Of a stretch of 64,000 nt of DNA, positions 1-9,817 are shown piece by piece. Position 1 is the stretch's first letter; every line of letters starts with the position of its first letter. The DNA is from Paracidovorax citrulli (lineage in GTDB: Bacteria > Pseudomonadota > Gammaproteobacteria > Burkholderiales > Burkholderiaceae_C). Below the pieces are notes generated by a model. The model made no database searches. It worked only from the letters and a program-made list of their open reading frames with translations, and was not told where the DNA came from. The DNA lies in the NCBI RefSeq assembly GCF_900100305.1, contig NZ_FNEY01000001.1:186001-250000 (forward strand), given 5' to 3'. The position numbers were made by a program, and so were the translations under genes.

Positions 1-876
1 GCGTGGGTTGAAGGGCAGGCTGCAATCCGCGGCTTCGACATCGTGGTCGACAACGCTGGCAAGAGCACGCTGAAGCTGCGCGATTCCCTCGCGGACGCCG
101 CATCCACCAGCAATCGCGCTGCAGGAAGCATGGTCAAGGATTGGGGTGGGGTGAGTTCGTCGATCAACGGGGCGACGCGCGCGCTGCAGGAGTACCAGCA
201 ACGGATGGCGGACCGTTACGGCCGGCCTGGCGAGGGGGAAAAGGGGCTCTACGAATCTGGAAGGCGAAGCAGCCGGGGTGAAGAGCTGGCACCCGGGGTG
301 CAAGAGATTGGCTCGGGGGGCTACCAGTTCCGCAACAAGGACGGCATGACGTCCGATGCGAGGGGCAATGTCCAGCAGCAATGGGTGTGGACACGGGCCA
401 CCATCATCGACTACCTGAAGCAGGCAGGCCTCGACGAGCTGGTGGCGGAGCGCCTGGCCGGCCAGTTCGTCCAGCCTGACGGGTCCGTGCCGTACACGGC
501 AAGCGAAGCGCAGAAGCGTTGGGGTGGACAGTCCTCTACCTTGGCGGAAGCACTGGGCAAGATGGCCGACTACTACAAGTACGGTGCCGGAAAGATGGAG
601 GCCCAGAACATCCTCGAATTCGAGAAGAACAAGAACAAGCCCACAGGGCGGCCGCAGGTGCCCGCGCCGTCACCGGCACCGTCTCCTACACCGGCACCAA
701 GCCCAGGCGGTGGGGGCACAGGCGGCGGCAACGTATACGTCAACAACATCACGATCAACGGCGTCGGCGACTGGGGTGTCGTGCGCGGGACCACGCGCCA
801 CACGGATTCCGCCAGCGCCAACACCGAGGTCGAGCTGCTGCGCAAGCTTGCGCAGGCTCAGGGAGCGTCGATCTGA
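1..876 (+). CDS. phage tail tape measure protein, C-terminal part (5' end outside window)
   Basis: The reading frame is open from base 1, so the start lies upstream; 291 residues are visible. The visible part is hydrophilic and rich in Ala, Gly, Ser and Gln, followed by a Pro-Ala-Ser low-complexity stretch (about residues 218-243) that runs into a glycine-rich linker and a short C-terminal domain. Such a tail end, placed directly before tail-tip genes, fits the C-terminus of a siphophage tape measure protein, which sets tail length and fills the tail tube. No catalytic motif is visible. The next gene starts inside this stop codon (TGATG), so the two are probably translationally coupled. The name rests mostly on position; another large tail protein is possible. 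Confidence 0.55.
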   Translation, partial: AWVEGQAAIRGFDIVVDNAGKSTLKLRDSLADAASTSNRAAGSMVKDWGGVSSSINGATRALQEYQQRMADRYGRPGEGEKGLYESGRRSSRGEELAPGVQEIGSGGYQFRNKDGMTSDARGNVQQQWVWTRATIIDYLKQAGLDELVAERLAGQFVQPDGSVPYTASEAQKRWGGQSSTLAEALGKMADYYKYGAGKMEAQNILEFEKNKNKPTGRPQVPAPSPAPSPTPAPSPGGGGTGGGNVYVNNITINGVGDWGVVRGTTRHTDSASANTEVELLRKLAQAQGASI

Positions 877-1274
877 TGGCTATCACCCTCACCTACAACG
901 GGACCACCGCGCACATCAGCGACCGACTGCTGTGGACCGACGAGTACGCATGGAGCCCGGTGGACCAGGCCACGGCGTACAGCACGACTGGCGCGCTGCT
1001 CGTCGATGTCGCGGTCAAGCAGGCCGGCCGGCCTATCACCCTTGTGGGCACAGACACCCTGGCCTGGATATCGCGCGCGCTGTGCGACTCGCTGCAGGCC
1101 TGGGCCGCGCTGCCCGGCATCGAGCTGGACCTCGTTCTGCGTGGCGTCACGCGCCGCGTGCTGTTCGACCACGCGCAGGGCGGCTTCGTGGCGCAGCCCG
1201 TCTACAAGCTGCAGGACGGTGAAGAGTCGCCGCAGCAGCTCTTCCTCCCCACCTTTAAATTCATCGAGATCTGA
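876..1274 (+). CDS. phage tail protein, small, unknown function
   Basis: A 132-residue protein whose ATG overlaps the upstream stop by one base. It has no signal peptide or membrane segment. The sequence is mixed alpha/beta in character, with regular aromatic residues (LLWTDEYAW near residue 20) and a compact C-terminus ending in FKFIEI. It sits between the tape measure gene and the largest structural gene, so it is likely a tail-completion or distal tail protein. I do not recognise the family; only the tail-module context supports the call. The gene after it starts 3 bases downstream. Confidence 0.5.
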   Translation: MAITLTYNGTTAHISDRLLWTDEYAWSPVDQATAYSTTGALLVDVAVKQAGRPITLVGTDTLAWISRALCDSLQAWAALPGIELDLVLRGVTRRVLFDHAQGGFVAQPVYKLQDGEESPQQLFLPTFKFIEI

Positions 1275-1277
1275 CCC

Positions 1278-4200
1278 ATGCCAATCCAAGACGGCGACAT
1301 CCAACTGCTCGCGAGCCGGGTAATGGCCGACGTGCCCGAGGGCGGCGGCGGTCCTACCGGCAACGTCATCCCCTGGGGGGGATCGAACAACATCGTCCCC
1401 GACGTCACCGAGACCGATCGCGCTGGCGGCAACGTGGCGATCCGGCAGCTGCATGTCGGTGTACTGACCCCCAACACCGACGTCTACATGGGCGGCAACG
1501 TGGTGCTGTCGCAACTCCCGACCGACCCGCAGGTGAGCATCACGCTCGCCAAGTGCGGGCTGTTCGCGCGTCGCAGCCAGATCGCTGCGGCAATCGCCGC
1601 ATACCTGATCGAGGGCACGCAGTGGGCCGGCTACCTGCTCGAGGACCACGTCGCCGGCATGCGGTCCATCCAGATCCTGCACCGCAAGGGCACGCCCGCG
1701 CCGGACATCGGCCGCACCCTCGTGCTCGCATACCAGGCGGGGACGACGCAGGAGCGCGTGCAGTTCGTTCGCGTCACGCGGACCGAAACCGAGACGCGCA
1801 CTTTCACCTATGCAGGCTCGGGCTCGTTCGTCGACTACGAGGCCTCGGTAACCAAGGTCGACCTGACCGATGCGCTGCGATTCGCTTTCCCTGGCTCTCC
1901 GCCGAGCCGCGACTTTTCCGGGGCGGCCAACAAGACGGTGATCCGCGACACGACGGTCGCGGACGCCGCGGAGTACTACGGCGCCTCGCCGCTGACGGTG
2001 GCCGCGGCGATCGGGGACTCGGTCATCAAGGTCGCCAGCATCTACACCCAGCTCGTCCCGTCGTCGCGGACCGAGACCACGGCCCTCGACCAGCGGCCGG
2101 CCGCCGAACGCTCGATCGTGCTCGCGCAGGCGCCGCGGCGCGTGGAGGTGCCCGTAGCCGCCCACACGCGGCGCATCCGCATCAACCAGAGCAATCGCGG
2201 ATTTTCGTTCGTCGCGATGCTCAAACCGCTGCCCGACCCCGGCACGTTGATCGTGAGCTACCGGGCGCTCGGCAGCTGGTACGCCCTCGCTGATGACGGC
2301 ACAGGCGTCCTCACGGGGGCGGGCTCTGGCCGCGTGATCTATTCCACGGGCAGCTTGGACATGACGCTGCAGGCGCTGCCAGACAACGCCAGCAGCATCA
2401 TCATCCAGTGGGCCGAGCGGGTCGCGTACACCGACCGCTCCAGCCAGGGCGCGCAGGTGCGAGCGCCCGAGGTCGCGTGGCAGCTGGCACGGCGTGGCAC
2501 CGCGCCGGGCTCCTGGACGGTCCGCTGGCCTTCGGGTGGTGTGATCCGCACTGCGAGCGACAACGGGCTTGGCAAGATCACTGGCGACGCGGTGGGCGAG
2601 ATCGATTACCCGTCGTCCAGCATCTTCATGCGCCCGAGCTTCATGGTCGACCCGGGCGGCGAATTTGAGGTGACGTACGACGCGGGCGGCCAGGAAGAGG
2701 AAGTGATCGCCGCGCCGACCCTCGACGCCGCCGGCCAGGCGACGCTCGTGCTCACCAAGCAACCGCTGGCCGGCAGCATTGAGGTGGCGTGGAAGACGGC
2801 CCAGGAAATCTCCAGCACGAGCGGCACGTCGCTGTCCGCCGCCGATGCCGGCAAGGTCATTGGCACGACCAAATCGGTGATGGGCTATGTCTCGCAGGCG
2901 TACTACGGGACGGTGTTCTCCGGGGGCGGCGGCAACGTGAGCACCCCGCCCGTGTCGAGTATGACGGCCCCGGTGTCGATGGTGCGGGTGCCGATCTACC
3001 GCATCTCCAACAACACGACGAGCAGCACCTGGTCGCGCATGACCGCACAGGACGCCACCAACAGCCGCCGCGTGATCACGGCGCACAGCGTCACCGACGA
3101 TGGCGCTGGCGGCTTCGTTTCCGGCCTTGGCACCGTGTCCTACTCGGGCAAGACCATCGTGCTCAAGCTGGCATCTCAGGACCGCTCCACGGTCAGCTAC
3201 AAGAGCGACCATGAGGACGCCAAGGTGTTCGACGATCCTGACGGCCCGCAGCCCTCGCTCTCCAGCTCGTCGAAAGGTGGCGAGTACGGCACCACGGCCA
3301 TCGGCGAGCAGCAGGTCGGCGCGGTGATCGTGCGCTACAAGGTCGCACCGGCAGCGGCCACAACCGCCGTCGAGAGATTCGCGGGCGCGGAGATCGTGAT
3401 CGATCTGCTTCCGTACACCACGGACCGCGGCGTGCCGGGGAGCATTCGGTTTTCCTGGATGGGCCAGGTGTACGACGACTTCGAGGGCGTCCTCTACCGC
3501 GGTCGCACCGACAGCAGCCCGGGCATTGCTTCGGGCACCGTGGACTACGCTGCAGGCCTGGCGCGCATGAGCGACTACGTCGTCGGTCCGTCGCCCGCGA
3601 GCGTGTCTCTCCAAAGCCTCTGGACGCAGCGCTCGCCATGGAGTACGGCCAGTGTGTTTTTCCGTACGCAGTCCGCGCCGATCAAGCCGGGTGGCCTCGT
3701 GCTGACGCTGCTGGACCTCCAGGGCAATGCGCTTACTGCCACCGCCGGCGTGGACGGCGCGTTCAGCGGCGACCACATGCGCGGCCGGATGGATTTCGAG
3801 TCCGGCGTCGCGGAACTGCAGTTTGGCGACTACGTCGACCCAGCCACGCTCACCGATGCGCAGAAGGCCGAGTGGTGGTACAGCGCGGCGGACGTGGGTG
3901 CAGTCGAGGCCGGCAAGATCTGGCGGCCGTGGCCGGTTGATCCGACCACGCTGCGCTACAACAGCGTGGCCTATTTCTACCTGCCGCTCGACGCGGACAT
4001 TCTCGGGCTCGATCCGGTCCGGCTGCCGCCGGATGGGCAGGTGCCGATCTACCGGGTCGGGCGCTACCTGGTCATCGGCCACACGGGCACGGTGCCTGCG
4101 GCGACGTATGCGGCCGGGCAGACCATCTCCGCTGCACGCACACGGCTGTCGCGCGTCCACTTGGTGGGCGCTGACAACAAGCTGATCCAGACAGGCTGGA

Positions 4201-4862
4201 CGGCCAACCTGGACGCCGGCACGGTGCAGGTCGTGGACCCGTCGACGTGGGTGCAGCCGGTGCGTGTGATGCACCGCATCGAGCAGATGGTCAGGGCCGC
4301 GGACGTACAGATCGACGGGACCATCAAGCTGACGCAGCAACTGTCGCACGCGTTCCCGGTCGGGACCGTGGTTTCCTCGGCGCTCATGGCCGGCAACCTG
4401 CAGGCGCGCGCGCTGCCGGTGTGGGACCAAGCCAGCTGGAACGGCGTGACCTGGCTGGACGCGGTCGGCATTGAAGGCCCTGCACCTTCCACTTACAACG
4501 ATGCTGTTTTCCCCGTGCTGGTGACCAATCAGGGCGCGCTCACAGAGCGCTTCGCGCTGCGCGTGCTGACGGGGGGCACCGACGTCGAGGTGATCGGGGA
4601 ACACGTGGGCAACGTCGGCACCTTTTCGCGCAACACCGATATCGCGCCCATCAACCCGATCAGCGGCGCCCCTTACTTCACCCTGAAGGCTGCAGGCTGG
4701 GGCAACGGCTGGGCGGCGGGCAACGTCGTCTTCGTTTCTACCGTCGGCGCGTACTACCCGTTCGCCCTCATTCGGGCCGTGCAGCCTGGCGTGGCAACCG
4801 CCACCGACTACCAGTTCGAGATCACGCAGCGCGGCAACGTGGACCGCCCGCCCTCGGCCTGA
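1278..4862 (+). CDS. large phage virion structural protein (tail), unknown family
   Basis: A 1194-residue protein, the largest of the visible prophage part. It is rich in Thr, Ser, Gly and Val, contains many short beta-like segments, and has no membrane helix, signal peptide or nuclease-like motif. The composition and size fit an extended beta-rich virion protein of the tail tip or a fibre-like baseplate component. It lies 3 bases after the small gene before it and is followed after 26 bases by another structural gene, so it is part of one late operon. From memory, transposable B3-like and YuA/Nazgul-like siphophages carry a comparable row of large proteins after the tape measure gene; this was not tested. 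A long open frame on the opposite strand is a GC artefact. Confidence 0.55.
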   Translation: MPIQDGDIQLLASRVMADVPEGGGGPTGNVIPWGGSNNIVPDVTETDRAGGNVAIRQLHVGVLTPNTDVYMGGNVVLSQLPTDPQVSITLAKCGLFARRSQIAAAIAAYLIEGTQWAGYLLEDHVAGMRSIQILHRKGTPAPDIGRTLVLAYQAGTTQERVQFVRVTRTETETRTFTYAGSGSFVDYEASVTKVDLTDALRFAFPGSPPSRDFSGAANKTVIRDTTVADAAEYYGASPLTVAAAIGDSVIKVASIYTQLVPSSRTETTALDQRPAAERSIVLAQAPRRVEVPVAAHTRRIRINQSNRGFSFVAMLKPLPDPGTLIVSYRALGSWYALADDGTGVLTGAGSGRVIYSTGSLDMTLQALPDNASSIIIQWAERVAYTDRSSQGAQVRAPEVAWQLARRGTAPGSWTVRWPSGGVIRTASDNGLGKITGDAVGEIDYPSSSIFMRPSFMVDPGGEFEVTYDAGGQEEEVIAAPTLDAAGQATLVLTKQPLAGSIEVAWKTAQEISSTSGTSLSAADAGKVIGTTKSVMGYVSQAYYGTVFSGGGGNVSTPPVSSMTAPVSMVRVPIYRISNNTTSSTWSRMTAQDATNSRRVITAHSVTDDGAGGFVSGLGTVSYSGKTIVLKLASQDRSTVSYKSDHEDAKVFDDPDGPQPSLSSSSKGGEYGTTAIGEQQVGAVIVRYKVAPAAATTAVERFAGAEIVIDLLPYTTDRGVPGSIRFSWMGQVYDDFEGVLYRGRTDSSPGIASGTVDYAAGLARMSDYVVGPSPASVSLQSLWTQRSPWSTASVFFRTQSAPIKPGGLVLTLLDLQGNALTATAGVDGAFSGDHMRGRMDFESGVAELQFGDYVDPATLTDAQKAEWWYSAADVGAVEAGKIWRPWPVDPTTLRYNSVAYFYLPLDADILGLDPVRLPPDGQVPIYRVGRYLVIGHTGTVPAATYAAGQTISAARTRLSRVHLVGADNKLIQTGWTANLDAGTVQVVDPSTWVQPVRVMHRIEQMVRAADVQIDGTIKLTQQLSHAFPVGTVVSSALMAGNLQARALPVWDQASWNGVTWLDAVGIEGPAPSTYNDAVFPVLVTNQGALTERFALRVLTGGTDVEVIGEHVGNVGTFSRNTDIAPINPISGAPYFTLKAAGWGNGWAAGNVVFVSTVGAYYPFALIRAVQPGVATATDYQFEITQRGNVDRPPSA

Positions 4863-4888
4863 TAGCCATCACCTCCCACAGGATCATC

Positions 4889-6073
4889 ATGAGTACTTCC
4901 GTTAAGGTTTTCGATTCCGGCCAGACCGGCGCGCCCGTCCTCTCGGGCACGGCAGGCGCGCTGCGCGCTGTCCTCAAGGCCTGCCTCGTGGACGGCTTCG
5001 GCGCGGGCGCCACTGCATCGGTCACCGTGGCTGCCGGCGTGGCCACCGCCATCTACTCGTCCGGTCACCCGTTCCGCGTGGGGTCGGTCGCGCTCTTCGC
5101 CGGAGCGACGGGCGCGGGCATCAACGGGGAACGGCGCATCCTCACGATCGCGTCCGATCGCGTGACCTTCGCAGCCCCGGATGCTGCTGACGGCGCCGCT
5201 GCAGGCTCCATCACCAGCCGCATGGCACCCGCTGGCTGGCAGGAGCTGTTCGCGGGCCAGCTGAGCAACGTGACCGCGCTGAAGCCGGCGGTGCCGGAGG
5301 CCACTGGTTGCGTGCTGCGCCTGGACGACACAGGCACTACAACCGCGCGTGTGGTGGGCTACGAGGCGATGAGCGACATCAGCACCGGGTGGGGGCCATT
5401 CCCGACCAACGCGCAGATTTCGGGCGGGCTGTACTGGGCAAAGAGCAATGTGGCGTCCACCGCGCCTCGCGCTTGGCGATGCGTTACAGGCGACCGCTGG
5501 TTCTTGATCTGGGTTGCGCCAGTGGATGGTGCGCCCCACGGTTGCGCGTTCGCTTGGGGCGATGTGCTCTCCTATCGGAGCGGCGACACCTATGCCTGCG
5601 CGATCCTGGGCAGCGCATCTGACGTGGTGGTGAACACGGGAGCGCCGATTGGCGGCTGTCTTGGCTACGGCCATGCGGCTCGGGAAGCCAACAATGGTCT
5701 ATATCTTGCGCGGGCGGCGACTGCACTTGGCGGGTCGATCCGCTGCAAGAAAGTGGCTGCGCACAATCTCGAGCAAGGCTACAGCGGCACGTCCACCTAC
5801 AACCCCAACGGCTACGCCTATCCCTCGCCCGTGGATTTCGGATTGCGCATTGCGCCCGTCGAGGTAGCTGCGGGCCCCGCCCTTCGCGGTCGACTCGCTG
5901 GCGTGTATCACTGTGCGCAGGTGCTCGGCGATGCATTCCTCACCGGCGACACGATTCCGGGCGAAGGTGCTTTCACGGGACGCACGTTGCTGGCCTTGCG
6001 ATGCGGCGCGCCCGGTGCGGACCTGTCGCTGGCAGGGACTGTGTTCGTCGACGTCACCGGGCCTTGGGAGTGA
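4889..6073 (+). CDS. phage virion structural protein, unknown family
   Basis: A 394-residue protein starting at an ATG 26 bases after the previous stop. The N-terminal third (about residues 1-115) is small-residue rich, with a pattern like a minor tail or head-decoration domain. The rest is Gly- and aromatic-rich beta sequence, including WGPFPTNAQISGGLYW around residue 170. No transmembrane segment is present and no enzyme motif was recognised. The next gene starts only 2 bases after the stop, which supports co-translation of the tail module. The function is inferred only from position. Confidence 0.5.
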   Translation: MSTSVKVFDSGQTGAPVLSGTAGALRAVLKACLVDGFGAGATASVTVAAGVATAIYSSGHPFRVGSVALFAGATGAGINGERRILTIASDRVTFAAPDAADGAAAGSITSRMAPAGWQELFAGQLSNVTALKPAVPEATGCVLRLDDTGTTTARVVGYEAMSDISTGWGPFPTNAQISGGLYWAKSNVASTAPRAWRCVTGDRWFLIWVAPVDGAPHGCAFAWGDVLSYRSGDTYACAILGSASDVVVNTGAPIGGCLGYGHAAREANNGLYLARAATALGGSIRCKKVAAHNLEQGYSGTSTYNPNGYAYPSPVDFGLRIAPVEVAAGPALRGRLAGVYHCAQVLGDAFLTGDTIPGEGAFTGRTLLALRCGAPGADLSLAGTVFVDVTGPWE

Positions 6074-6075
6074 CC

Positions 6076-7485
6076 ATGGCGGCACGGTACTGGCGCGTCA
6101 TCGGCCTGCGGACGGACGGCTCTGCAGGCGTGGCCCTCACGCAGGCGGTGCTGTGGGGCGCGTCTGCAGTCATCCCTGCTGCCCTATCTGCCAGCCACGC
6201 GCCAGTGGCGGGCGGCTTGGCAAGCCTCACCGATGGCGAGCTGAGCGACACCACGGCATGGACTCGCGCCCAGGTGGCGGCTCCCGGCTTCGCATTGACA
6301 TGGGACGCTGGCACGGCAGTGGATGCCGTCAATGTGCAGTTCGGCAGCGGTGATTCGCCGGCGCAATGGGTGCGCGTGTACACCCTGCAGTCCTCTACGG
6401 ATCGCGCCACCTGGACAACCGTCGGCACGTTTGTCCTCGCCTGGCCCGGTGCGCATGTGCTCGCACCTCTGCCATCGATTGGCGATCCCTGGGCCGACAA
6501 GGTGGTGTCGCTGCTGCTGTTCGACGGCGGCACGCTGACCGATAGCGCCGACAGCAGCGGGGCGTGGACTGCTTCCGGCGGCGCCGCGGTTGTGGCTTCT
6601 GGCGGTGTTGGCGACAGCGGCGCGCTCTCTCTCAACGGGTCCACCGATTGTTTCATCTCCCAACCCCCGAGCAGCCGCTGGACCTTCGGCATGAGAGAGT
6701 TCTGCGTTGAGTTGTACCTGCGCTGGGACGGGGGCATGGGAGATCGAGCGCTGGTCTCGATGCGTAACGCCGCCGCAGAGCGGTGGGCCAACGTGGTTCG
6801 CCTCAACAACGGGGTGCCGCAATGGTCGAACGGGACAGCTTGGCTCGGTGGCTCCACGTCGCTCTCGGCCAACACGTTGACCCACCTGGCGGTGGCGCGG
6901 GTCGCGGGCACGCTGCGGCATTTCGTCGACGGCGTGAAGGTCTTCGAGACTTCCGATGCCACTGATATTGCTGGCGACCGGCCTTGCTACATTGGGGCCT
7001 ACGACGCATTCCGGGGAGTCACTCAGTTGGCCGGGCAGATGGACTTCATCCGCATCACGGTCGGCGCGGGACGCTACACAGGCGACTTCACCCCACCGAC
7101 CGGGGTCAGCGGGGGCGTCAACTATCCAGCCAAGGCTGTGCCGCAAGTGCCTATGGACGCCCTGGGCTCGGTGAGCGGCACAAGCGCCACTCTGATGCCG
7201 GCGGCGATCGAGCGCCTGGCGCGCGATATGCAATACGGTGGAGCGGGCCGCATCTGGGGGACCACCACCATCAAGGGCAAGCCGGCCAACTCGCCGACAC
7301 GGGCTCGAGTGGTCCTGATGCATCAACGCAGCAAGATGGTGGCCCGCGAGACGTGGAGCGACCCTGTGACGGGCGCATTCGCCTTCAACGGCATCGACAC
7401 CCGGCAGCAGTGGCTCACCCTCGCGGAGGACCAGGCAGGCAACTATCGTCCCGTCGCGGCCAACCGTCTGGAGGCCGTGGCATGA
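6076..7485 (+). CDS. phage tail protein with concanavalin-like (LamG) domain
   Basis: A 469-residue protein; the frame is open further upstream but the ATG at 6076, two bases after the preceding stop, is the natural start. Residues of roughly 155-340 look like a concanavalin A-like/LamG jelly roll: it opens with DKVVSLLLFDGG, later has FCVELYLRWDG, LTHLAVARVAGTLRHFVDG and a closing segment ending FIRIT. These are the familiar signatures of glycan-binding jelly rolls on phage tail tips. The N-terminal part resembles a discoidin-like beta domain, and the last 80 residues form a short beta domain. A role in surface or receptor binding is inferred. The stop overlaps the next start (ATGA). Confidence 0.6.
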   Translation: MAARYWRVIGLRTDGSAGVALTQAVLWGASAVIPAALSASHAPVAGGLASLTDGELSDTTAWTRAQVAAPGFALTWDAGTAVDAVNVQFGSGDSPAQWVRVYTLQSSTDRATWTTVGTFVLAWPGAHVLAPLPSIGDPWADKVVSLLLFDGGTLTDSADSSGAWTASGGAAVVASGGVGDSGALSLNGSTDCFISQPPSSRWTFGMREFCVELYLRWDGGMGDRALVSMRNAAAERWANVVRLNNGVPQWSNGTAWLGGSTSLSANTLTHLAVARVAGTLRHFVDGVKVFETSDATDIAGDRPCYIGAYDAFRGVTQLAGQMDFIRITVGAGRYTGDFTPPTGVSGGVNYPAKAVPQVPMDALGSVSGTSATLMPAAIERLARDMQYGGAGRIWGTTTIKGKPANSPTRARVVLMHQRSKMVARETWSDPVTGAFAFNGIDTRQQWLTLAEDQAGNYRPVAANRLEAVA

Positions 7486-7913
7486 CGACGTGGCGTGTCG
7501 GACCCGAGGTGGCACTAGCGCAGCTCGAAGCCACGATCGCCCGGGCAGATGCCGGCAGCGGCCGGTGCCGCGTGCGCCTGCACACCACCCCCCGCCCGGG
7601 CTCGGTGGTTGATGCGGCGGGCGGCACGGCCCAGGCCGAGATCATCTTGTCCAAGCCCTGTGCATCCATCGTCGGAGGCGCGCTCGTGTGGCACGCCGAG
7701 GACGCGGGCGGCGCGCTGGTGATGCTCGCCGGCATCCCGCGATGGGGTGTGTGGATCGGTGCGTCGGGCATCGTAGTCGCCGAAGGCAGCGTGACCGATG
7801 CCGTGCACGGCGGCGACTTCCGGGTGGCCGGTGGCACCACCCCGGACGGTGAGGACAGCCCTCTGCTGCTCGCGGGCGGCCTGGTCGTGCTGGCGCCCTC
7901 GGCGCTTACCTGA
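7482..7913 (+). CDS. small phage tail protein, unknown function
   Basis: A 143-residue protein starting within the previous stop codon (ATGA overlap), which points to translational coupling. The sequence is Gly-, Ala- and Val-rich and beta-like, with no membrane segment or enzyme motif. It lies between the LamG-like tail protein and the tail-tip hub candidate, 8 bases before the latter. A minor tail-tip component or assembly protein is likely from position. I do not recognise the family. Confidence 0.5.
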   Translation: MTTWRVGPEVALAQLEATIARADAGSGRCRVRLHTTPRPGSVVDAAGGTAQAEIILSKPCASIVGGALVWHAEDAGGALVMLAGIPRWGVWIGASGIVVAEGSVTDAVHGGDFRVAGGTTPDGEDSPLLLAGGLVVLAPSALT

Positions 7914-7921
7914 TCCTGACC

Positions 7922-9817
7922 ATGGCGGATTTGGATCTCGTCTTCGGCCAGGCGGTCAACCCGCCGAGCTCGCCCGTGGAAATCGTCTTCGGGGACGACG
8001 ACGACGAGGGCGGCGCCGGCAGCGTTGAGCTTTCGGCGGCTGGCGCGATCACGGGCCTGCGCGCGCCGGTGCTGCTGCGGTCGGCGGTGCGGGCACAGGC
8101 CACGGGCCAGATCACAGGCCTGCGCCTCGCGGCTGCAGTCGCATACGATGTCAACGTGGCGCGGCCTGTGGTCGGCATCACCATGCAGCGCTGGCATGAC
8201 GCAGCGCAGCGCCAGGCGTCGGCCGAGGCCCGCTACCAGGAGGGGCTGCCCGTGCGGGCGGCAATCCAGCAGCGCTGGCAGGACGGCCAGGCCGTGCGAG
8301 CCGTGGCGCTGGCCCGCTACGAGGCCGCCAGCGCGGTGTCTTCCTCCGTGCGCCAGGGGTGGCAGGATGCGCGCCGGCTCGCCGCGCCTGGGCTGCTGCA
8401 GGGCTTCCAAGAGGGCATTGCGCTACGACGGGCTGTGCAGCAGCGCTGGCAAGAGGCGCAGTCCCGTGCGGCCGTCGTCGTGCAGGGCTTCGAAGAGGCG
8501 GTGCGCCTGCGGCAGGTGGTCGTTCAGACTTGGCAGGACGCGGACCGGCGATCAGCGGTCGTGACCAACAGCATGGGCATCGCCGTGGCCCGGTCCAGCG
8601 CGTGGGTCGCTCACTACCAGGAAGCATGGGTGCCGCGGCCTGGGATCTCGGCGCAACCCAAGCCACCCCAGCCCGATCCCTGCTACGTGCCGGGTCTGCC
8701 GGCGCACCTGGTGTTCGACCAGGCGGCGGACGCGGCCGTACCCGCGCAGCTGGTGTTCATCTGCGACCGGCACTCCGACCCAGAGCCCGGCACCACCATC
8801 GTCATCCCGGTCCGCCGGAGGTACATCGTGATCAACAACATCATCCTGCGGCGCGTGGATTCCGGCGCCGAGCTGCGGGCGCACAGCTTCGGCATGTCGC
8901 TCGACTACCAATCGTGGACGTGGACTTGGTCGGCGTCGCTCCACCACGACGCGGCCGCCCATCTCGGGCGTGACAGCGCGGGCGACCCTGCAGAGATCGA
9001 AGTCCAGGTCAACGGCGTGCCGTTCCGGCTGCGGATCGAGCGCCTGGTCGAGGATCGGAGATTTCTGCCGCAGTTGCGCTGGTCGGTATCGGGCAAGGGC
9101 AAGGCCATGCCTCTCGGCGCGCCTTATGCGCCCGTGCAGTCCTTCTTCAACACCACCGCCCGCACAGCGCAGCAGCTCGCGGCCGACGCTCTCACGTTCA
9201 ACGGCGTGGGGATCGGCTGGGCTGTGGATTGGCAGATCGTGGACTGGCAGGTTCCGGCGGGCGCCTGGTCGCTGCAGGGCACTGCCATCGATGCCATCAA
9301 TGACATCGCGGCGGCAGCGGGCGGATACGTCCAGCCGCACCCTACTGACGCGGTCTTCCGGGTGCTGCCGCGCTATCCAGCCCCCTCCTGGACCTGGGGC
9401 GGCGTGGTGCCGGACTTCGAGATCCCGAGCGCCGCGGCCGAGGTCGTGGGCATCGAGCACGTCGACCGCCCGGGCTACAACCTCGTGTTCCTCGGCGGCG
9501 TCAGCGCGGGGGTGTTCGGACCGTTCAAGCGCGCAGGGTCGGCCGGGGACGTGGCGGCGCCACAGGTCAACCATGCGCTCATCACGCACCCGGACGTGCA
9601 TCGCGCCCGTGGGATCGCCGAGCTGTCCGACACCGGCCGGCAGGAGCATGTGTCGCTCCGGATGCAGGTGCTTCCGGACACGGGGGTGATCCACCCTGGT
9701 CAGTTCGTGCGGTACGTGGGTGACCGGACGGTGGTCGGCATCGTGCGGCGCACGGCGATCGACTGGAGCCGGCCCACGCTACGGCAAACGCTGGAGATCG
9801 AGACCCATGCTGCATAA
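7922..9817 (+). CDS. phage tail-tip hub-like protein with 14-residue repeat stalk
   Basis: A 631-residue protein. It opens with LVFGQ and EIVFGDDDD segments, a style that recurs near residue 260 as LVFDQ and AQLVF. Residues 90-240 form about ten tandem units of 14 residues (one unit has 15), each beginning with a small or basic residue, an aromatic and Q/E-D/E, as in RWQDGQ, RYQEGL and GFQEGI. Fourteen residues equal two heptads, so this should be a helical or coiled stalk. From about residue 300 the sequence looks like a folded hub or baseplate protein with domains around a conserved-looking YAPVQSFF segment. Its place at the end of the tail operon fits a central tail hub. The hub role is inferred. 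Confidence 0.5.
   Translation: MADLDLVFGQAVNPPSSPVEIVFGDDDDEGGAGSVELSAAGAITGLRAPVLLRSAVRAQATGQITGLRLAAAVAYDVNVARPVVGITMQRWHDAAQRQASAEARYQEGLPVRAAIQQRWQDGQAVRAVALARYEAASAVSSSVRQGWQDARRLAAPGLLQGFQEGIALRRAVQQRWQEAQSRAAVVVQGFEEAVRLRQVVVQTWQDADRRSAVVTNSMGIAVARSSAWVAHYQEAWVPRPGISAQPKPPQPDPCYVPGLPAHLVFDQAADAAVPAQLVFICDRHSDPEPGTTIVIPVRRRYIVINNIILRRVDSGAELRAHSFGMSLDYQSWTWTWSASLHHDAAAHLGRDSAGDPAEIEVQVNGVPFRLRIERLVEDRRFLPQLRWSVSGKGKAMPLGAPYAPVQSFFNTTARTAQQLAADALTFNGVGIGWAVDWQIVDWQVPAGAWSLQGTAIDAINDIAAAAGGYVQPHPTDAVFRVLPRYPAPSWTWGGVVPDFEIPSAAAEVVGIEHVDRPGYNLVFLGGVSAGVFGPFKRAGSAGDVAAPQVNHALITHPDVHRARGIAELSDTGRQEHVSLRMQVLPDTGVIHPGQFVRYVGDRTVVGIVRRTAIDWSRPTLRQTLEIETHAA

Noticed and set aside
858-4604. Very long open frame on the minus strand across the large phage gene
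   Set aside because: It is antisense to a well-placed structural gene, has no ribosome binding site, and its Arg/His/Gly-rich translation is what high-GC codons give on the opposite strand.
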